DNA of 64,000 nt, taken from CAWDYA01 sp963806495. GTDB lineage: Bacteria; Acidobacteriota; Polarisedimenticolia; JACPZX01; DASXTC01. This document shows, in pieces, positions 16,730 through 26,523 of the stretch. Every line of letters begins with the position of its first letter. The stretch's first letter is position 1. Location: the NCBI GenBank assembly GCA_963806495.1, contig CAWDYA010000010.1, positions 62,001-126,000 of the forward strand, read 5' to 3'. The position numbers and the translations under genes were made by a program. Below the pieces are notes generated by a model. It had not been told where the DNA came from, searched no databases, and saw nothing but the letters and a program-made list of their open reading frames with translations.

Positions 16730-18319
16730 ATGAAGCCCCGATTCCTCTCTCCGGAGCCGATCGTCACGCTGACGAACGCCTTCGACCGCCCGTTCGACAA
16801 CGCGGTCGCCACGGCGCGTACGTGCTACTCCGCGTCGGGTATCGTCACCGAGGAGAAGGTCCGGCCGTCACCGCCGGTCGACGAGGCGGTGCGACAGCGC
16901 AAGACCGAGAAGCGGGATCGGCTCGCGTCCGACATCTACAAGGCGGGGCACCACACCACCCTGCAGCACGCCACCTTCCAGTTCGCGCTGTCGAACGTGT
17001 CGCGTCAGTTCATCTGGTCGTTCCTGCACAGCCACCCGTTCTACAACTCCGAGCAGGTGAGCCAGCGATACGTGACGGTCCAGCCGGGCTCGTACGTCGT
17101 CCCGCCGCTCGCCGGCGAGGCCCTGACGGTGTACGAGCGGACCGTGGAGGCACAGAACAGCGCCTACCGAGAGCTGTGCGAGACGCTCGTCCCGCTCGTG
17201 GAACGCGAGTACTTCGGGCGGTTCCCCGCGCGGAGCAAACGGCCGGACCCCTGGCGCAAGGAGATCGGCAAGAAGGCGCAGGAAATCGCCCGCTACGTGC
17301 TGCCCGTGGCCACCTTCGCCTACCTGTATCACACCGTGAGCGGCCTGACGCTGTTGCGGTATTACCGCACGCTCGGCCAGCACGACGTCCCCTCGGAGCA
17401 GCGCATGGTCATCGGCCGCATGATCGACCTGTTGCTCGAGCATGATCCGGGCTACAGGACGATTCTCGAGGAGCCGACGCCCTCCGAGGAGACGGCCGAG
17501 CAGCGTTTGATGGCGCGCCATGCCGGCGGCCCGGCCGCCGCCCGCGTCTTTCTGCGCGAGTTCGACGAGGAGCTCGACGGCAGGACCTCCCGGCTGGTCG
17601 GCTGGACCGACGGCAACGAGGCGCTCCTGGCACGATCGGTGAGGGAGGTGTTCGGCTTGAGCCGCGCCCTGATGCCGGACGAGGAGGCGATCGCCTCGGC
17701 CCTCGACCCGGCGCGCAACCCGACGCTGGGCGACACGCTCAACACCACCACCCACTCCAAGCTGACGCGCGCCCTGTTCCACCCGCACTACACTTTCAGA
17801 AAGAAGCTGTCACACACGGCCGACTCGCAGAACCAGCGGCACCGGATGACGCCCGGCTCGCGCCCGATCCTCTCGGCGCACTACACCGGCGATCCCGACT
17901 ACGTCACGCCGCCGATCGTCGCCGAGGACGAGATGGTCCTGAGCACCTACGACGCCGCGATGCGGCGCGCCTGGGAAGGAATCGAGAAACTGCGCGGGCT
18001 CGGGACCGCGGACGAGTTCGCCCTGTACCTTCTGCCCAACGCCGTCTCCATTCGGTTCACCGAGTCGACCGATCTGCTGAATCTGCGGCACAAGCTCGCC
18101 ATGCGGCTCTGCTACAACGCACAGGAGGAGATCTGGCGCGCCAGCCTTGACGAGGCGATGCAGATCCGTCAGATCGATCCGCTCATCGGTACCTACCTCC
18201 TTCCTCCCTGTACTCTCAGGCAGATGGCCGGCACGACCCCCGTCTGCCCCGAGGGTCGGCGTTACTGCGGAGAGCGTGTCTGGACCTATCCGCTCGAAGA
18301 GTACGATCGCCTGATCTGA
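16730..18319 (+). CDS. thyX: FAD-dependent thymidylate synthase, long tandem form
   Basis: 529 residues, about twice the usual ThyX length, built as two ThyX-like halves. The N half holds HHTTLQHATFQFALSNVSRQ and HPFYNSEQVSQRYV. The C half holds LTRALFHPHYTFRKKLSH and DSQNQRHRMTPGSRP, which resembles the RHR motif that binds FAD and dUMP. ThyX makes dTMP from dUMP with methylene-THF and NADPH. Start 16730 is used because TATAAT occupies the seven codons above it. No thyA is in the window. Confidence 0.9.
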   Translation: MKPRFLSPEPIVTLTNAFDRPFDNAVATARTCYSASGIVTEEKVRPSPPVDEAVRQRKTEKRDRLASDIYKAGHHTTLQHATFQFALSNVSRQFIWSFLHSHPFYNSEQVSQRYVTVQPGSYVVPPLAGEALTVYERTVEAQNSAYRELCETLVPLVEREYFGRFPARSKRPDPWRKEIGKKAQEIARYVLPVATFAYLYHTVSGLTLLRYYRTLGQHDVPSEQRMVIGRMIDLLLEHDPGYRTILEEPTPSEETAEQRLMARHAGGPAAARVFLREFDEELDGRTSRLVGWTDGNEALLARSVREVFGLSRALMPDEEAIASALDPARNPTLGDTLNTTTHSKLTRALFHPHYTFRKKLSHTADSQNQRHRMTPGSRPILSAHYTGDPDYVTPPIVAEDEMVLSTYDAAMRRAWEGIEKLRGLGTADEFALYLLPNAVSIRFTESTDLLNLRHKLAMRLCYNAQEEIWRASLDEAMQIRQIDPLIGTYLLPPCTLRQMAGTTPVCPEGRRYCGERVWTYPLEEYDRLI

Positions 18320-18372
18320 GGGTCTGATCAGCTCTACCTCGCCCCGTGTTGCACGATCCGCAACATGGCGAT

Positions 18373-19272
18373 ATGGTCCCATCGATGGCCGGCTATCGAT
18401 CCCTCGCAAGGAGCTTGCGGCTGCCCGGAACCTGCGTTTTGGTCGCAGCGCTGTTGTTCGGCCTCTGTGGCACGGTGTTCGCCCATCCGGCTCTCGACCG
18501 CCAGATCGAGATCCTCGACGCCCGGATCGCGGCGTCACCCGGCGATCCGGGGCTGCTTCTAAAGCGGGGCGAGCTGCACCGCCTTTGCGGCGAATGGCAG
18601 CTCGCGCTGGCCGACTACCGGCGCGCGCGCCGGATCGACCATGATCTCGATGTGGTCGAGCTGCTCTCCGCACGGGTCTTCATCGATCGGGGGCATCTCC
18701 GCCGCGCCCGTCGCCGGCTCGAGCGGTTCGTTGCACGACACCCTGCCCACACCGAGGCCCTGTCGATGCTGGGGCGCCTTCATGCGTCCGCGGGACGCCC
18801 CCTTGCGGCGGCCGAATGGCTCGAGCGCGCCATCGACAGCGTGCCACAGGACATCGACCCTTCGCCGGGACTCTACCTCGAGCGTGCCGAGGCGCTCGGC
18901 GTTGTGCGGCCGCCCCGTCTCGAAGCGGCGCTCCAGGCCCTCGACGAGGGGATTGGACGTCTCGGCCCGGTCGTCTCCCTGGAGCTTCCGGCCGTCCGGA
19001 TCGAGGCCGATCTCGGCCGGTATGACGCGGCGCTGTCCCGGCTCTCGCTCGTCCAGCAGAGCGCGGAGAACCCGGGGCCATGGCTCGAGCGCCGCGCGTC
19101 GATACTGCTGGCTGCGGGCCGCGAGGAGGAAGCGGTCGACGCCCTCAGCCGCGCGCTCGATGCGGTGACGGCCCTGCCGAGCGCGCGTCGCGGCTCGCGC
19201 GACACGGCCGCGCTCGAGCGCCGCGTGCGCGCATCGCTCCAGCGGCTTTCCCGGGACGGCCTGCGCAGATGA
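18373..19272 (+). CDS. Exported TPR-repeat protein
   Basis: About 299 residues. A hydrophobic signal near residues 15-35 (CVLVAALLFGLCGTVFAHP) is followed by several TPR-like helical pairs, for example LLLKRGELHRLCGEWQLALADYRRA and later LGRLHASAGRPLAAAEWLERA. It probably acts as a periplasmic protein-interaction scaffold. The start is uncertain: ATG 18373 or 18385, with no clear ribosome site. Its stop overlaps the ATG of the secreted phosphatase gene (ATGA), so the two are likely to be made together. Confidence 0.7.
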   Translation: MVPSMAGYRSLARSLRLPGTCVLVAALLFGLCGTVFAHPALDRQIEILDARIAASPGDPGLLLKRGELHRLCGEWQLALADYRRARRIDHDLDVVELLSARVFIDRGHLRRARRRLERFVARHPAHTEALSMLGRLHASAGRPLAAAEWLERAIDSVPQDIDPSPGLYLERAEALGVVRPPRLEAALQALDEGIGRLGPVVSLELPAVRIEADLGRYDAALSRLSLVQQSAENPGPWLERRASILLAAGREEEAVDALSRALDAVTALPSARRGSRDTAALERRVRASLQRLSRDGLRR

Positions 19273-22200
19273 GAGGCCGGACGATGCCCCCCGCGGCACG
19301 GATCGCCGCTGCCGTTTCTGCCCTGCTGCTCCTCGGCACCCCGGCGCTCGCGGCCGAGACGGTGCTGGTCCAGGCAGGCAGCCCGATGACCTATCTGTCC
19401 AACGGCTCCGATCCCGGTCTCGGAACTTCGTGGACCGCCGAGTTCTTCGACGATACGACCTGGACGTCGGGCACCTACGGCATCGGATACGAAGCCAACC
19501 CGCCCGGCGCGACGGGCCTCATCCAGACCGCGGTCCCGGTGGGCGCGTATTCCGTCTACACACGCACCACTTTCAGTATCGCCGACATCTCGAAGGTCGG
19601 CTCGATCACCCTCGGCGCCGATTACGACGATGGCTACGCCGCCTGGATAAACGGCGTGCTGGTCTACGCATCGCCGCAGATGCCGCCGGGCCTGCCCGGC
19701 TGGAACACGAACACCGCCCTGCACGAGTCGAGCAATGGCTCCGTGCCGAACTACGGGACTCTGCAGGACATCACAGCGGCGGCATCGCCCGCGCTCCACG
19801 ACGGGCAGAACGTGCTGGCGGTAGGCGTCTGGAACAGCGGCGCGCCGACGTCCAGCGATCTCGTCCTGGTAGCGAGACTGGCCTTCACGATCTCCACTCC
19901 GGTCACCCGCGGCCCCTACCTGCAGGACGGCACCCCCGACAGCATCGTGGTGAGATGGCGGACCGGTGTCGCGTCCGACAGCCGGGTCCGGTATGGAACC
20001 ACCGAGGGCAGCCTGACCCTGGCAGCAGACGACCCGGCCGTCACGACCGAGCACGTCGTGCGACTCACCGGTCTTCAGCCGGACACCCGCTACTACTATT
20101 CGGTCGGAACCGTGGCCGCCGAGCAGGCGGGAGGCGACCCCGATCACTTCTTCGTGACATCGCCGGTGCCGGGCACGTCCCGTCCCACACGGATCTGGGT
20201 GCTGGGCGACTCGGGCACCGCGAACGGTAACGCCCGCGCCGTGCGTGACGCCTACATGGGGCTGGCCGGATCGGGCGCGACCGACCTGTGGCTCATGCTG
20301 GGCGACAATGCCTACCCGAGCGGCACCGACGCCCAGTACCAGGCGGCCGTCTTCGACATGTACCCGGAGATGCTGCGCAGCGCGGTGCTCTGGCCCACCC
20401 TTGGCAACCATGACGGCTATTCGGCCGACTCGGCCACCCAGACCGGCCCGTACTACGACGTCTTCACGCTCCCCACTCAGGGCGAGGCCGGCGGTCTCCC
20501 ATCGGGCACCGAGGCCTTCTATTCATTCGACTACGGCAACATCCACTTCATTTGCCTCGACTCGTTCGACACGGATTGCTCGCCGGGTGGCGCGATGATG
20601 ACATGGCTCGAGGCTGATTCCATGTCCACCTCGCGGGAGTGGATCGTCGCCTTCTGGCATCACCCCCCGTATTCCAGGGGCTCGCACGACTCGGACACCG
20701 AGACCGAGCTCATCCAGATGCGGACCAATGCCCTGCCTGTTCTCGAGGCAGCCGGCGTGGATCTGGTCCTCACCGGGCACAGCCATGCGTATGAGAGATC
20801 GTTCCTCCTCGATGGTCATTACGGCTCGTCGACCACGTTCACCGAGGGGATGAAGGTGGACCCCGGCGACGGTCGCATCGATGGCGACGGTTCGTACAAG
20901 AAGCCTCCGTCCGGCTCCGGTTCTCACGACGGAGCCGTCTACGTGGTCGCCGGAAGCTCGGGCCAGACCAGCGGCGGCCAGCTCAACTACCCGGCGATGT
21001 ACCTGTCGCTCAACGAGCTCGGCTCCGTCGTTCTGGAGGTGGACGGCCCCGAGATGAATCTCCGCTTCATCGACGATCAGGGCGCCCTGCGCGACTATTT
21101 CACCCTCTACAAGGGCGCGGCGGCCCCCCCCGCGGCGGACTTCACGGCTTCCCCGCGCGCCGGCGTCGCTCCTCTGTCGGTCTCTTTCTCGGATTTCTCG
21201 ACGGGGTCGCCCGTCAGCCTCGGCTGGGATTTCGACAACGACGGGACGGTCGATAGCAGCGCGACCTCACCCATTCACGACTACATCCAGGAAGGCCTGT
21301 ACTCGGTCCGTCTCCGGGCTGCGGCCGCAGCAGGAGCCGATGAGACAGTCAAGGCGGACTATGTCTGCGTCACGTCGGCTTCGGGGCTCGCCGACATCGA
21401 CGGAGACGCTGTCGCCGACGGCACGGATCTGTGCCCGTGCGTCGCGGATCCCGCACAAACCGACACCGACGGTGACGCATGGGGGGACGCCTGCGACGAT
21501 GACGACGACAACGACGGCGCGCTCGATGCCGCCGACTGCGCGCCGGTCACGGCCACCGTGACGAGCCTGCCCGATCCGGTCGGGGCCAGCCTGGAGGTGG
21601 ACGGCCAGGGCCCCACCCTGACATGGTCGCGTCCCACGCAAGGCTATGTCTCGAACATCTATCGGGGTGACGCCATGCCCGGCGGCTCCTGGTCATACGA
21701 GGCGGTCTGCCTGCAGGCCGAGACGCCGCTCACCCAGTTCACCGCGACGGGATCCCCCGCGTCCGGCTCCGCCTGGTTCTACCTCGTCAGCTCGAGAAAC
21801 GCCTGCGGCGAGAGCGCGGCCGGCACGGACAGCGCGGGCAACCCCATCGTGATCACGCAGCTGATGGGGGCCTGCCCCACGCTCGGCGGTGATACCGATG
21901 CGGACGGGGAGCCCGATCTGCAGGACAACTGCCCGAACCAATCCAACCCGCTGCAGACCGACACGGATCGTGATTCGATGGGGGACGCCTGCGACGATGA
22001 CGACGACAATGACGGCGTGCCCGATGCGGCGGACTGCGCGCCGCTCGACCCCGCCGGGAGCACGCCGCCGACGGACATCGGCGACACGGTCGTGTTCGGG
22101 CCGGCCACCGACCTCCTGAGCTGGCAGCAGCCTGCCTGGGCCACATACTCCAATCTCTACCGGGGCAACGTCGTCGCCGCGGCGGGCTTCGCCTTCGACC

Positions 22201-22370
22201 ATGTCTGTCTCGAGGCCACGCTGACCGGCTCGTCCGCGACAGATACGACCGAGCCGGGTGCCTCCGGGTTGTTCTACTACCTGATTACGGGAGCCAGCGT
22301 CTGTGGCGAGGGATCGCCCGGCTCCGGTTCCTCGGGGCTGGAGCGTCCCAACCCGACTCCCTGTCCCTGA
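19269..22370 (+). CDS. Secreted modular metallophosphoesterase (purple-acid-phosphatase-like)
   Basis: About 1033 residues. In order: a signal peptide ending ALAAE; a beta-rich domain to ~200; a purple-acid-phosphatase N-terminal fibronectin-like domain (RGPYLQDGTPDSIVVRWRT); a calcineurin-like phosphoesterase with GDSG, LGDNAYPSG, LGNHD, FWHHPPY and GHSHAYERS; a PKD domain (SFSDFSTGSPVSLGWDFDN); then two copies of a thrombospondin-3-like calcium repeat (DTDGD...CDDDDDNDG) plus a fibronectin-like module. ATG 19284, with AGAGG upstream, is an alternative start to 19269. It probably releases phosphate outside the cell. The substrate is unknown. Confidence 0.88.
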   Translation: MRGRTMPPAARIAAAVSALLLLGTPALAAETVLVQAGSPMTYLSNGSDPGLGTSWTAEFFDDTTWTSGTYGIGYEANPPGATGLIQTAVPVGAYSVYTRTTFSIADISKVGSITLGADYDDGYAAWINGVLVYASPQMPPGLPGWNTNTALHESSNGSVPNYGTLQDITAAASPALHDGQNVLAVGVWNSGAPTSSDLVLVARLAFTISTPVTRGPYLQDGTPDSIVVRWRTGVASDSRVRYGTTEGSLTLAADDPAVTTEHVVRLTGLQPDTRYYYSVGTVAAEQAGGDPDHFFVTSPVPGTSRPTRIWVLGDSGTANGNARAVRDAYMGLAGSGATDLWLMLGDNAYPSGTDAQYQAAVFDMYPEMLRSAVLWPTLGNHDGYSADSATQTGPYYDVFTLPTQGEAGGLPSGTEAFYSFDYGNIHFICLDSFDTDCSPGGAMMTWLEADSMSTSREWIVAFWHHPPYSRGSHDSDTETELIQMRTNALPVLEAAGVDLVLTGHSHAYERSFLLDGHYGSSTTFTEGMKVDPGDGRIDGDGSYKKPPSGSGSHDGAVYVVAGSSGQTSGGQLNYPAMYLSLNELGSVVLEVDGPEMNLRFIDDQGALRDYFTLYKGAAAPPAADFTASPRAGVAPLSVSFSDFSTGSPVSLGWDFDNDGTVDSSATSPIHDYIQEGLYSVRLRAAAAAGADETVKADYVCVTSASGLADIDGDAVADGTDLCPCVADPAQTDTDGDAWGDACDDDDDNDGALDAADCAPVTATVTSLPDPVGASLEVDGQGPTLTWSRPTQGYVSNIYRGDAMPGGSWSYEAVCLQAETPLTQFTATGSPASGSAWFYLVSSRNACGESAAGTDSAGNPIVITQLMGACPTLGGDTDADGEPDLQDNCPNQSNPLQTDTDRDSMGDACDDDDDNDGVPDAADCAPLDPAGSTPPTDIGDTVVFGPATDLLSWQQPAWATYSNLYRGNVVAAAGFAFDHVCLEATLTGSSATDTTEPGASGLFYYLITGASVCGEGSPGSGSSGLERPNPTPCP

Positions 22371-22445
22371 GCCCGGTCGGCCTTCTTGACGCCCTCGCTT
22401 CGCCCCGATACAGTGACACACGCGTTCTGAGGACTCACCGCCTTC

Positions 22446-23099
22446 ATGATGAAGATCGTCGAGCCACGCATCGAGCAGTACATGAACGGCCTCGTCGAGG
22501 CCGCCGACCCGGTGCGCGCCGCCATGGAGACTCTCGCGGCCCAGCGCCGTTTCCCGATCATCGGGCCGCTGGTGGGTAATCTCTGCTACACCCTCGCGCG
22601 CGCGATCGGAGCGCGCACGGTGTTCGAGATGGGATCCGGATTCGGCTACTCGACTCTGTGGTTCGCCAGGGCGGTCGGCCCCGACGGAAGGGTCGTCCAC
22701 ACAGAGGGATCCGCCGACAACAGCCGCCGCGCGAAGGAGTTCCTGGAGCAGGCCGGGGTGGCCGATCGCGTGAGGTTCGAGGTGGGCGACGCCCGCGAGA
22801 TCATCGACAGGGAGATCGAGCGGGGCGACCTGATGCCGGTGGACATCCTGTTCAACGACATCGACAAGGAACAGTACCCGGGAGTGCTCCCGCGTGCGCG
22901 GCGAGCGCTGCGTCCCGGCGGGCTACTGATCTGCGACAACATGATCTGGTCGGGGCGCGTGGTGGAGCCGGACGGGGCCGACGAACCCACGCGCGGGATT
23001 CTCGAGCTGACCCGGCTGCTCCGCGAGGCCGACGACTTCCACACGACGCTCATCCCGATCCGCGACGGCGTAACGGTCAGCCTGCGGACAAAAGGCTGA
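22446..23099 (+). CDS. SAM-dependent O-methyltransferase (family 3, COMT-like)
   Basis: 217 residues with a class I methyltransferase fold. Motif I is VFEMGSGFGYSTLWFARA, followed by an acidic residue in VVHTEGS. The metal and substrate region contains FNDIDKEQYP and CDNMIWSGRVVEP, typical of the cation-dependent catechol/caffeoyl-CoA O-methyltransferase group. ATG 22446 or 22449 could be used. The 3' end overlaps the downstream lipoprotein gene by 23 bases on the opposite strand. The methyl acceptor is unknown. Confidence 0.87.
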   Translation: MMKIVEPRIEQYMNGLVEAADPVRAAMETLAAQRRFPIIGPLVGNLCYTLARAIGARTVFEMGSGFGYSTLWFARAVGPDGRVVHTEGSADNSRRAKEFLEQAGVADRVRFEVGDAREIIDREIERGDLMPVDILFNDIDKEQYPGVLPRARRALRPGGLLICDNMIWSGRVVEPDGADEPTRGILELTRLLREADDFHTTLIPIRDGVTVSLRTKG

Positions 23100-23505
23100 C
23101 CGTCAGCCCTCCCTGCACGTCGTACCGGTAGATCAGCTCTGCCGGCACGGTGTCCTTCGGCACCTGGAACACCACCGAGCCGGCCTGTCTCCTCCCGCGC
23201 GGGATCACGACCTGAGCCTGCCCGCGTGGCTGCCCCATGTTGAGCACCTGCGCGCTGAAGGGATGCAGCTTCCCCGCCGCGTCTCGCAGGGCGAAATCGA
23301 TCGCCTTCAGCGTGACGGGGCCGTCCGTCCTGTTCTCGAACTCGAACTTCACCTCGAGAAACTCCATGCCCGCACGCGCCCGCAGGAATTCCAGCTTCGG
23401 CGCCGCTCTCAGCTCGACCGCGTCGATCGTGATGTCCTGAAACGGGTTCCGGCTGCAGGACGCCATCAGCACCAATGCGGCCGCAAGGGCCATCGCTCGT
23501 CTCAT
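23077..23505 (-). CDS. Lipoprotein with an LEA14-like/immunoglobulin-like fold (inferred)
   Basis: 142 residues with a lipobox at LMASC near residue 17. The mature part contains FLEVKFEFENRTDGPVTLKAIDF, a pattern like DUF4352 or LEA14-type beta-sandwich proteins that carry a single extracytoplasmic domain. It starts 13 bases after the membrane glycosyltransferase gene on the same strand and converges on the O-methyltransferase gene. Function unknown. Confidence 0.7.
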   Translation of the reverse strand: MRRAMALAAALVLMASCSRNPFQDITIDAVELRAAPKLEFLRARAGMEFLEVKFEFENRTDGPVTLKAIDFALRDAAGKLHPFSAQVLNMGQPRGQAQVVIPRGRRQAGSVVFQVPKDTVPAELIYRYDVQGGLTVSLLSAG

Positions 23506-23518
23506 GTCATGCCCCTCG

Positions 23519-25257
23519 TCAGTCTCCTCGTGGCATGCGAAGGAAGCCCCCGACGCCCGCGTCGCCCCGATCGCGCACGAGCCGCAGCCCCCCGCCCAGA
23601 TCCACGCCTTCCGTCCGGGCCGGGCCGCGCGACCATTCGATCCGGTACACCGGCCGTCCGGCCGCTTCGAGACGCGCGGCGAGCGCGTCGAGAGCCGCCC
23701 CGTCGTGAGCGTACAGCGCGGGCCGGCTCCCGGACAGGGTCGTCAGAAGCTGCGGCACCGGGAAGAAATCGCTCACCACCACGCCTCCCTCGGGCACGGT
23801 CTCCCTCACCGACTGGATCAGCGCCGCGTTGTGCGATCGGACCGTGACCATGAACCGCAGGCCCAGCACCTGCAGGGCGACACCCCCGGCGAGCGTCACG
23901 GCGAGCGCCCCGAGCGCCGCACGGCGGAACGGTCCCTGGTGCCGCCCGGCGACGGCGGCGACGATCGCCACGCTCAGCAACGGCACGACCGCCAGCAGCA
24001 GACGCGGTCCCCATGCGAGCCCGCCTGGCACCGGTGCCAGCGCCACGACCAGCGCCACGTACAGCGCGATGGTCCCCCAGACGAACCGTACCGCCGGACG
24101 CGGACCGTCCGCATCGGGACGCGGCGGGGCGAGCGCCACCAGCGGCAGAAGACACACCAGCGGCATGGTGTGGATCAGGCTCTGGAATCCCCGGTCGTGC
24201 GTCGACAGGGCCGGCCCTGACAGCCGCAACATGAGCGTGTAGAGCGGGCCCGCCGCGAAGAGGAACCCCGTGAGAGCCAGCCCGCCCAGCGCCGCCATCC
24301 TGCCGTCTCGCCTTGCGGCGACGAACCGTCTCGCGCGCGGCCACAGGACCGTCACGGCCGCCGCCACGAGAATCACGGCCGCGGCGGCGCGCCATCGCAC
24401 CGGGGCCAGCATCTCCAGGTTGTACAGCAGCCCGACGTTGGTGCGATGCAGGGCGCCGCCGGCCAGGTTGGCGCCGACGTGCGGCGGGACGATCGAGGCG
24501 TACACGGCACGGTGATACAACGCCTGCGGCACCAGGACCAGTGTCGCACCGGCGCCGATCGCTGCGGCCGGGCGGGCGAAGGCGCGCCATCCCCGTGTCC
24601 ACGCGCCGACCGCGATCACCGAGGGGATCAGCAGAGCCGTCTCCGTGCGCGCCATGGAAGCCACGCCCAGGGCCGCTCCCGCCGCGAGCAGCACGCCGGC
24701 GCGCGCGCGCCGCGTCGCCCCCGCGGCGGCGTCAAGGATCGGGATCAACGCGCAGACCACCAACAGCGTCCCCAGGGAGTGTTCCCAGAAAGTGGCTCCG
24801 TAGAAGACGGCGGGCGTCGAAACCACCGACGCGATCCCCGCGAGGGCGGCCCAGCGTCGTCCCGGCTCCCCCTCCGGCATCAGCCGCAGGGCCAGTCGGG
24901 CCGTCGCCGCCATGCACAGGATGGCGCACAGGGCGGGCAACAGATAGATGCCGCGCGTGCCGAGCACGACGTAGGGAAAGCTGGAGATCACCGGCAGGAG
25001 CGCGGGGAACACGGATCGAAGCTCGTCACCGACCGGGAACACGAACGCGGGAACGAATTCACCGCCCGGGTCGAGATCCCCCCCGGCGGATCCACCGCCA
25101 GCGAGGTCCATCGATGACGCACGAGCGAATCGACCTGCAGCCATCGGACCCCCTCGTCCCCGGAGAAGAACGCCCCGGGCGCGAGCGCGAGGGTCAGCCC
25201 CGCGTACACCACCGCGAGGACGATGGAGGCGAACAGGACGGCCTGGCGGGGTCTCAC
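23519..25257 (-). CDS. Polytopic membrane protein, GT-C (family 39-like) glycosyltransferase, frame break in a G run
   Basis: About 580 residues with many hydrophobic segments. It begins at GTG 25257, which shares GTGA with the stop of trxB. The N terminus has one membrane helix followed by GAFFSGDEGVRWLQVDSL, the acidic loop expected of GT-C enzymes that use polyprenyl-phosphate sugars. The frame then breaks in a run of seven G (complement of 25078-25084); an eighth G would restore DPPGGDLDPGGEFVPAF and the remaining ~520 residues. Either a base-calling error in a homopolymer or a phase-variable tract. Substrate unknown. Confidence 0.75.
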
Positions 25258-26463
25258 TCACCCGACTCGAGGAACCGCTCCGCGTCGATCGCCGCCATGC
25301 AGCCGGTGCCCGCGGCCGTGACGGCCTGGCGGTACCGGCTGTCCGCCACGTCGCCGGCCGCGAACACTCCGGCGACCGAGGTCCGGGTGCTGTGCGGCTG
25401 GACTTTCAGATACCCGACCTCGTCCATCTCGAGCTGCCCCTCGAACAGCGACGTGTTGGGCCGGTGACCGATGGCGATGAACAGGCCGGTGCAGGGGAAG
25501 TCGGTCGTCTCGTCCGTCTCGACGTTGCGAAGACGCACGCCGGTGACCTTGCCCTCGCCCAGCACCTCCTCGACGACGGAGTTCCAGATGAATTCGATCT
25601 TGGGGTTGTTGTGCGCCTTGTCCTGCATGATCTTCGAGGCGCGCAGCTCGTGGCGCCGGTGCACCACGGTCACCTTCGAGGCGAACTTGGTGAGGAACGT
25701 CGCCTCCTCCATCGCGGTGTCACCGCCTCCCACCACCACGATCTCCTGGTTCTTGAAGAAGAAGCCGTCGCAGGTGGCGCAGGCCGAGACGCCGCGCCCC
25801 ATCAGCTTCTTCTCCGACTCGATGCCGAGCAGCTTGGCGGAGGCTCCCGAGGCGATGATGAGGCTCTCGGCAAGGAATGTCCTGCCGTCCACGTCGCAGG
25901 CGAACGGGCGCGTATCCAGCCTGACCGAACGCACCTCACCGCCGATGACACGCGTGCCGAACCGCTCCGCCTGCCTGCGGAACAGATCCATCATCTCGGG
26001 CCCCATGACCCCGTCGGGGAAGCCGGGATAGTTCTCGACGTCCGTCGTGATCGTCGAGCTGGCCGCCCGGCTGGCTCCCGTCCACCACGACGGGCTGCAG
26101 CTCGGCGCGCGCCGTGTACAGCGCCGCGGTCAGCCCGGCGGGACCGGACCCGATGATCAGCACCTTAACCTTCTCCGGCGGTGCCTGCCTGCCTTCTCCC
26201 TCCGAGTCGATTCCGAGCATCGCGTCGAGCTCTCCTCTGTCGTCGAGTTCCTTCATTTCGTCGAAGCCGCCGATACACTTTCCGTCGATGAATATCTCCG
26301 GCGCGGTGGTGCGCCCGCCGCTGCGGCTCACCATCTCGAACAACCGCTCGCGGCTTCCGGTCACGGAGATCTCGTCGTACGATACCCCCTTGCGGTCCAG
26401 CAGACTCTTGGCCCAGTCGCAGTAGGCGCAGGCGGCCTTCGTATAGACCACGATTTCGGGCAT
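25254..26463 (-). CDS. trxB: Glutaredoxin-thioredoxin reductase fusion, one frame break
   Basis: About 403 residues. Residues 1-80 are a glutaredoxin with CAYC at 12-15 and TAPEIFIDGKCIGGFDEM. The rest is NADPH thioredoxin reductase: FAD site IIGSGPAGLTAALYTARAEL, redox pair in VSACATCDG, NADPH site VVGGGDTAMEEATFL, and GVFAAGDV. After GGQL the frame breaks near 26055. Removing one base there gives QLTITTDVENYPGFPDGVMG, the normal family sequence. ATG 26463 follows GGAGAGGG. The fusion suggests the reductase passes electrons to its own glutaredoxin. A peroxiredoxin-like gene lies directly upstream. Confidence 0.88.
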
Positions 26464-26523
26464 GACCCTCTCCAATCCCTCGACAGCGCGTCAGCTCCCG
26501 GACCGGGAGCGGTTCTTCGCCCC

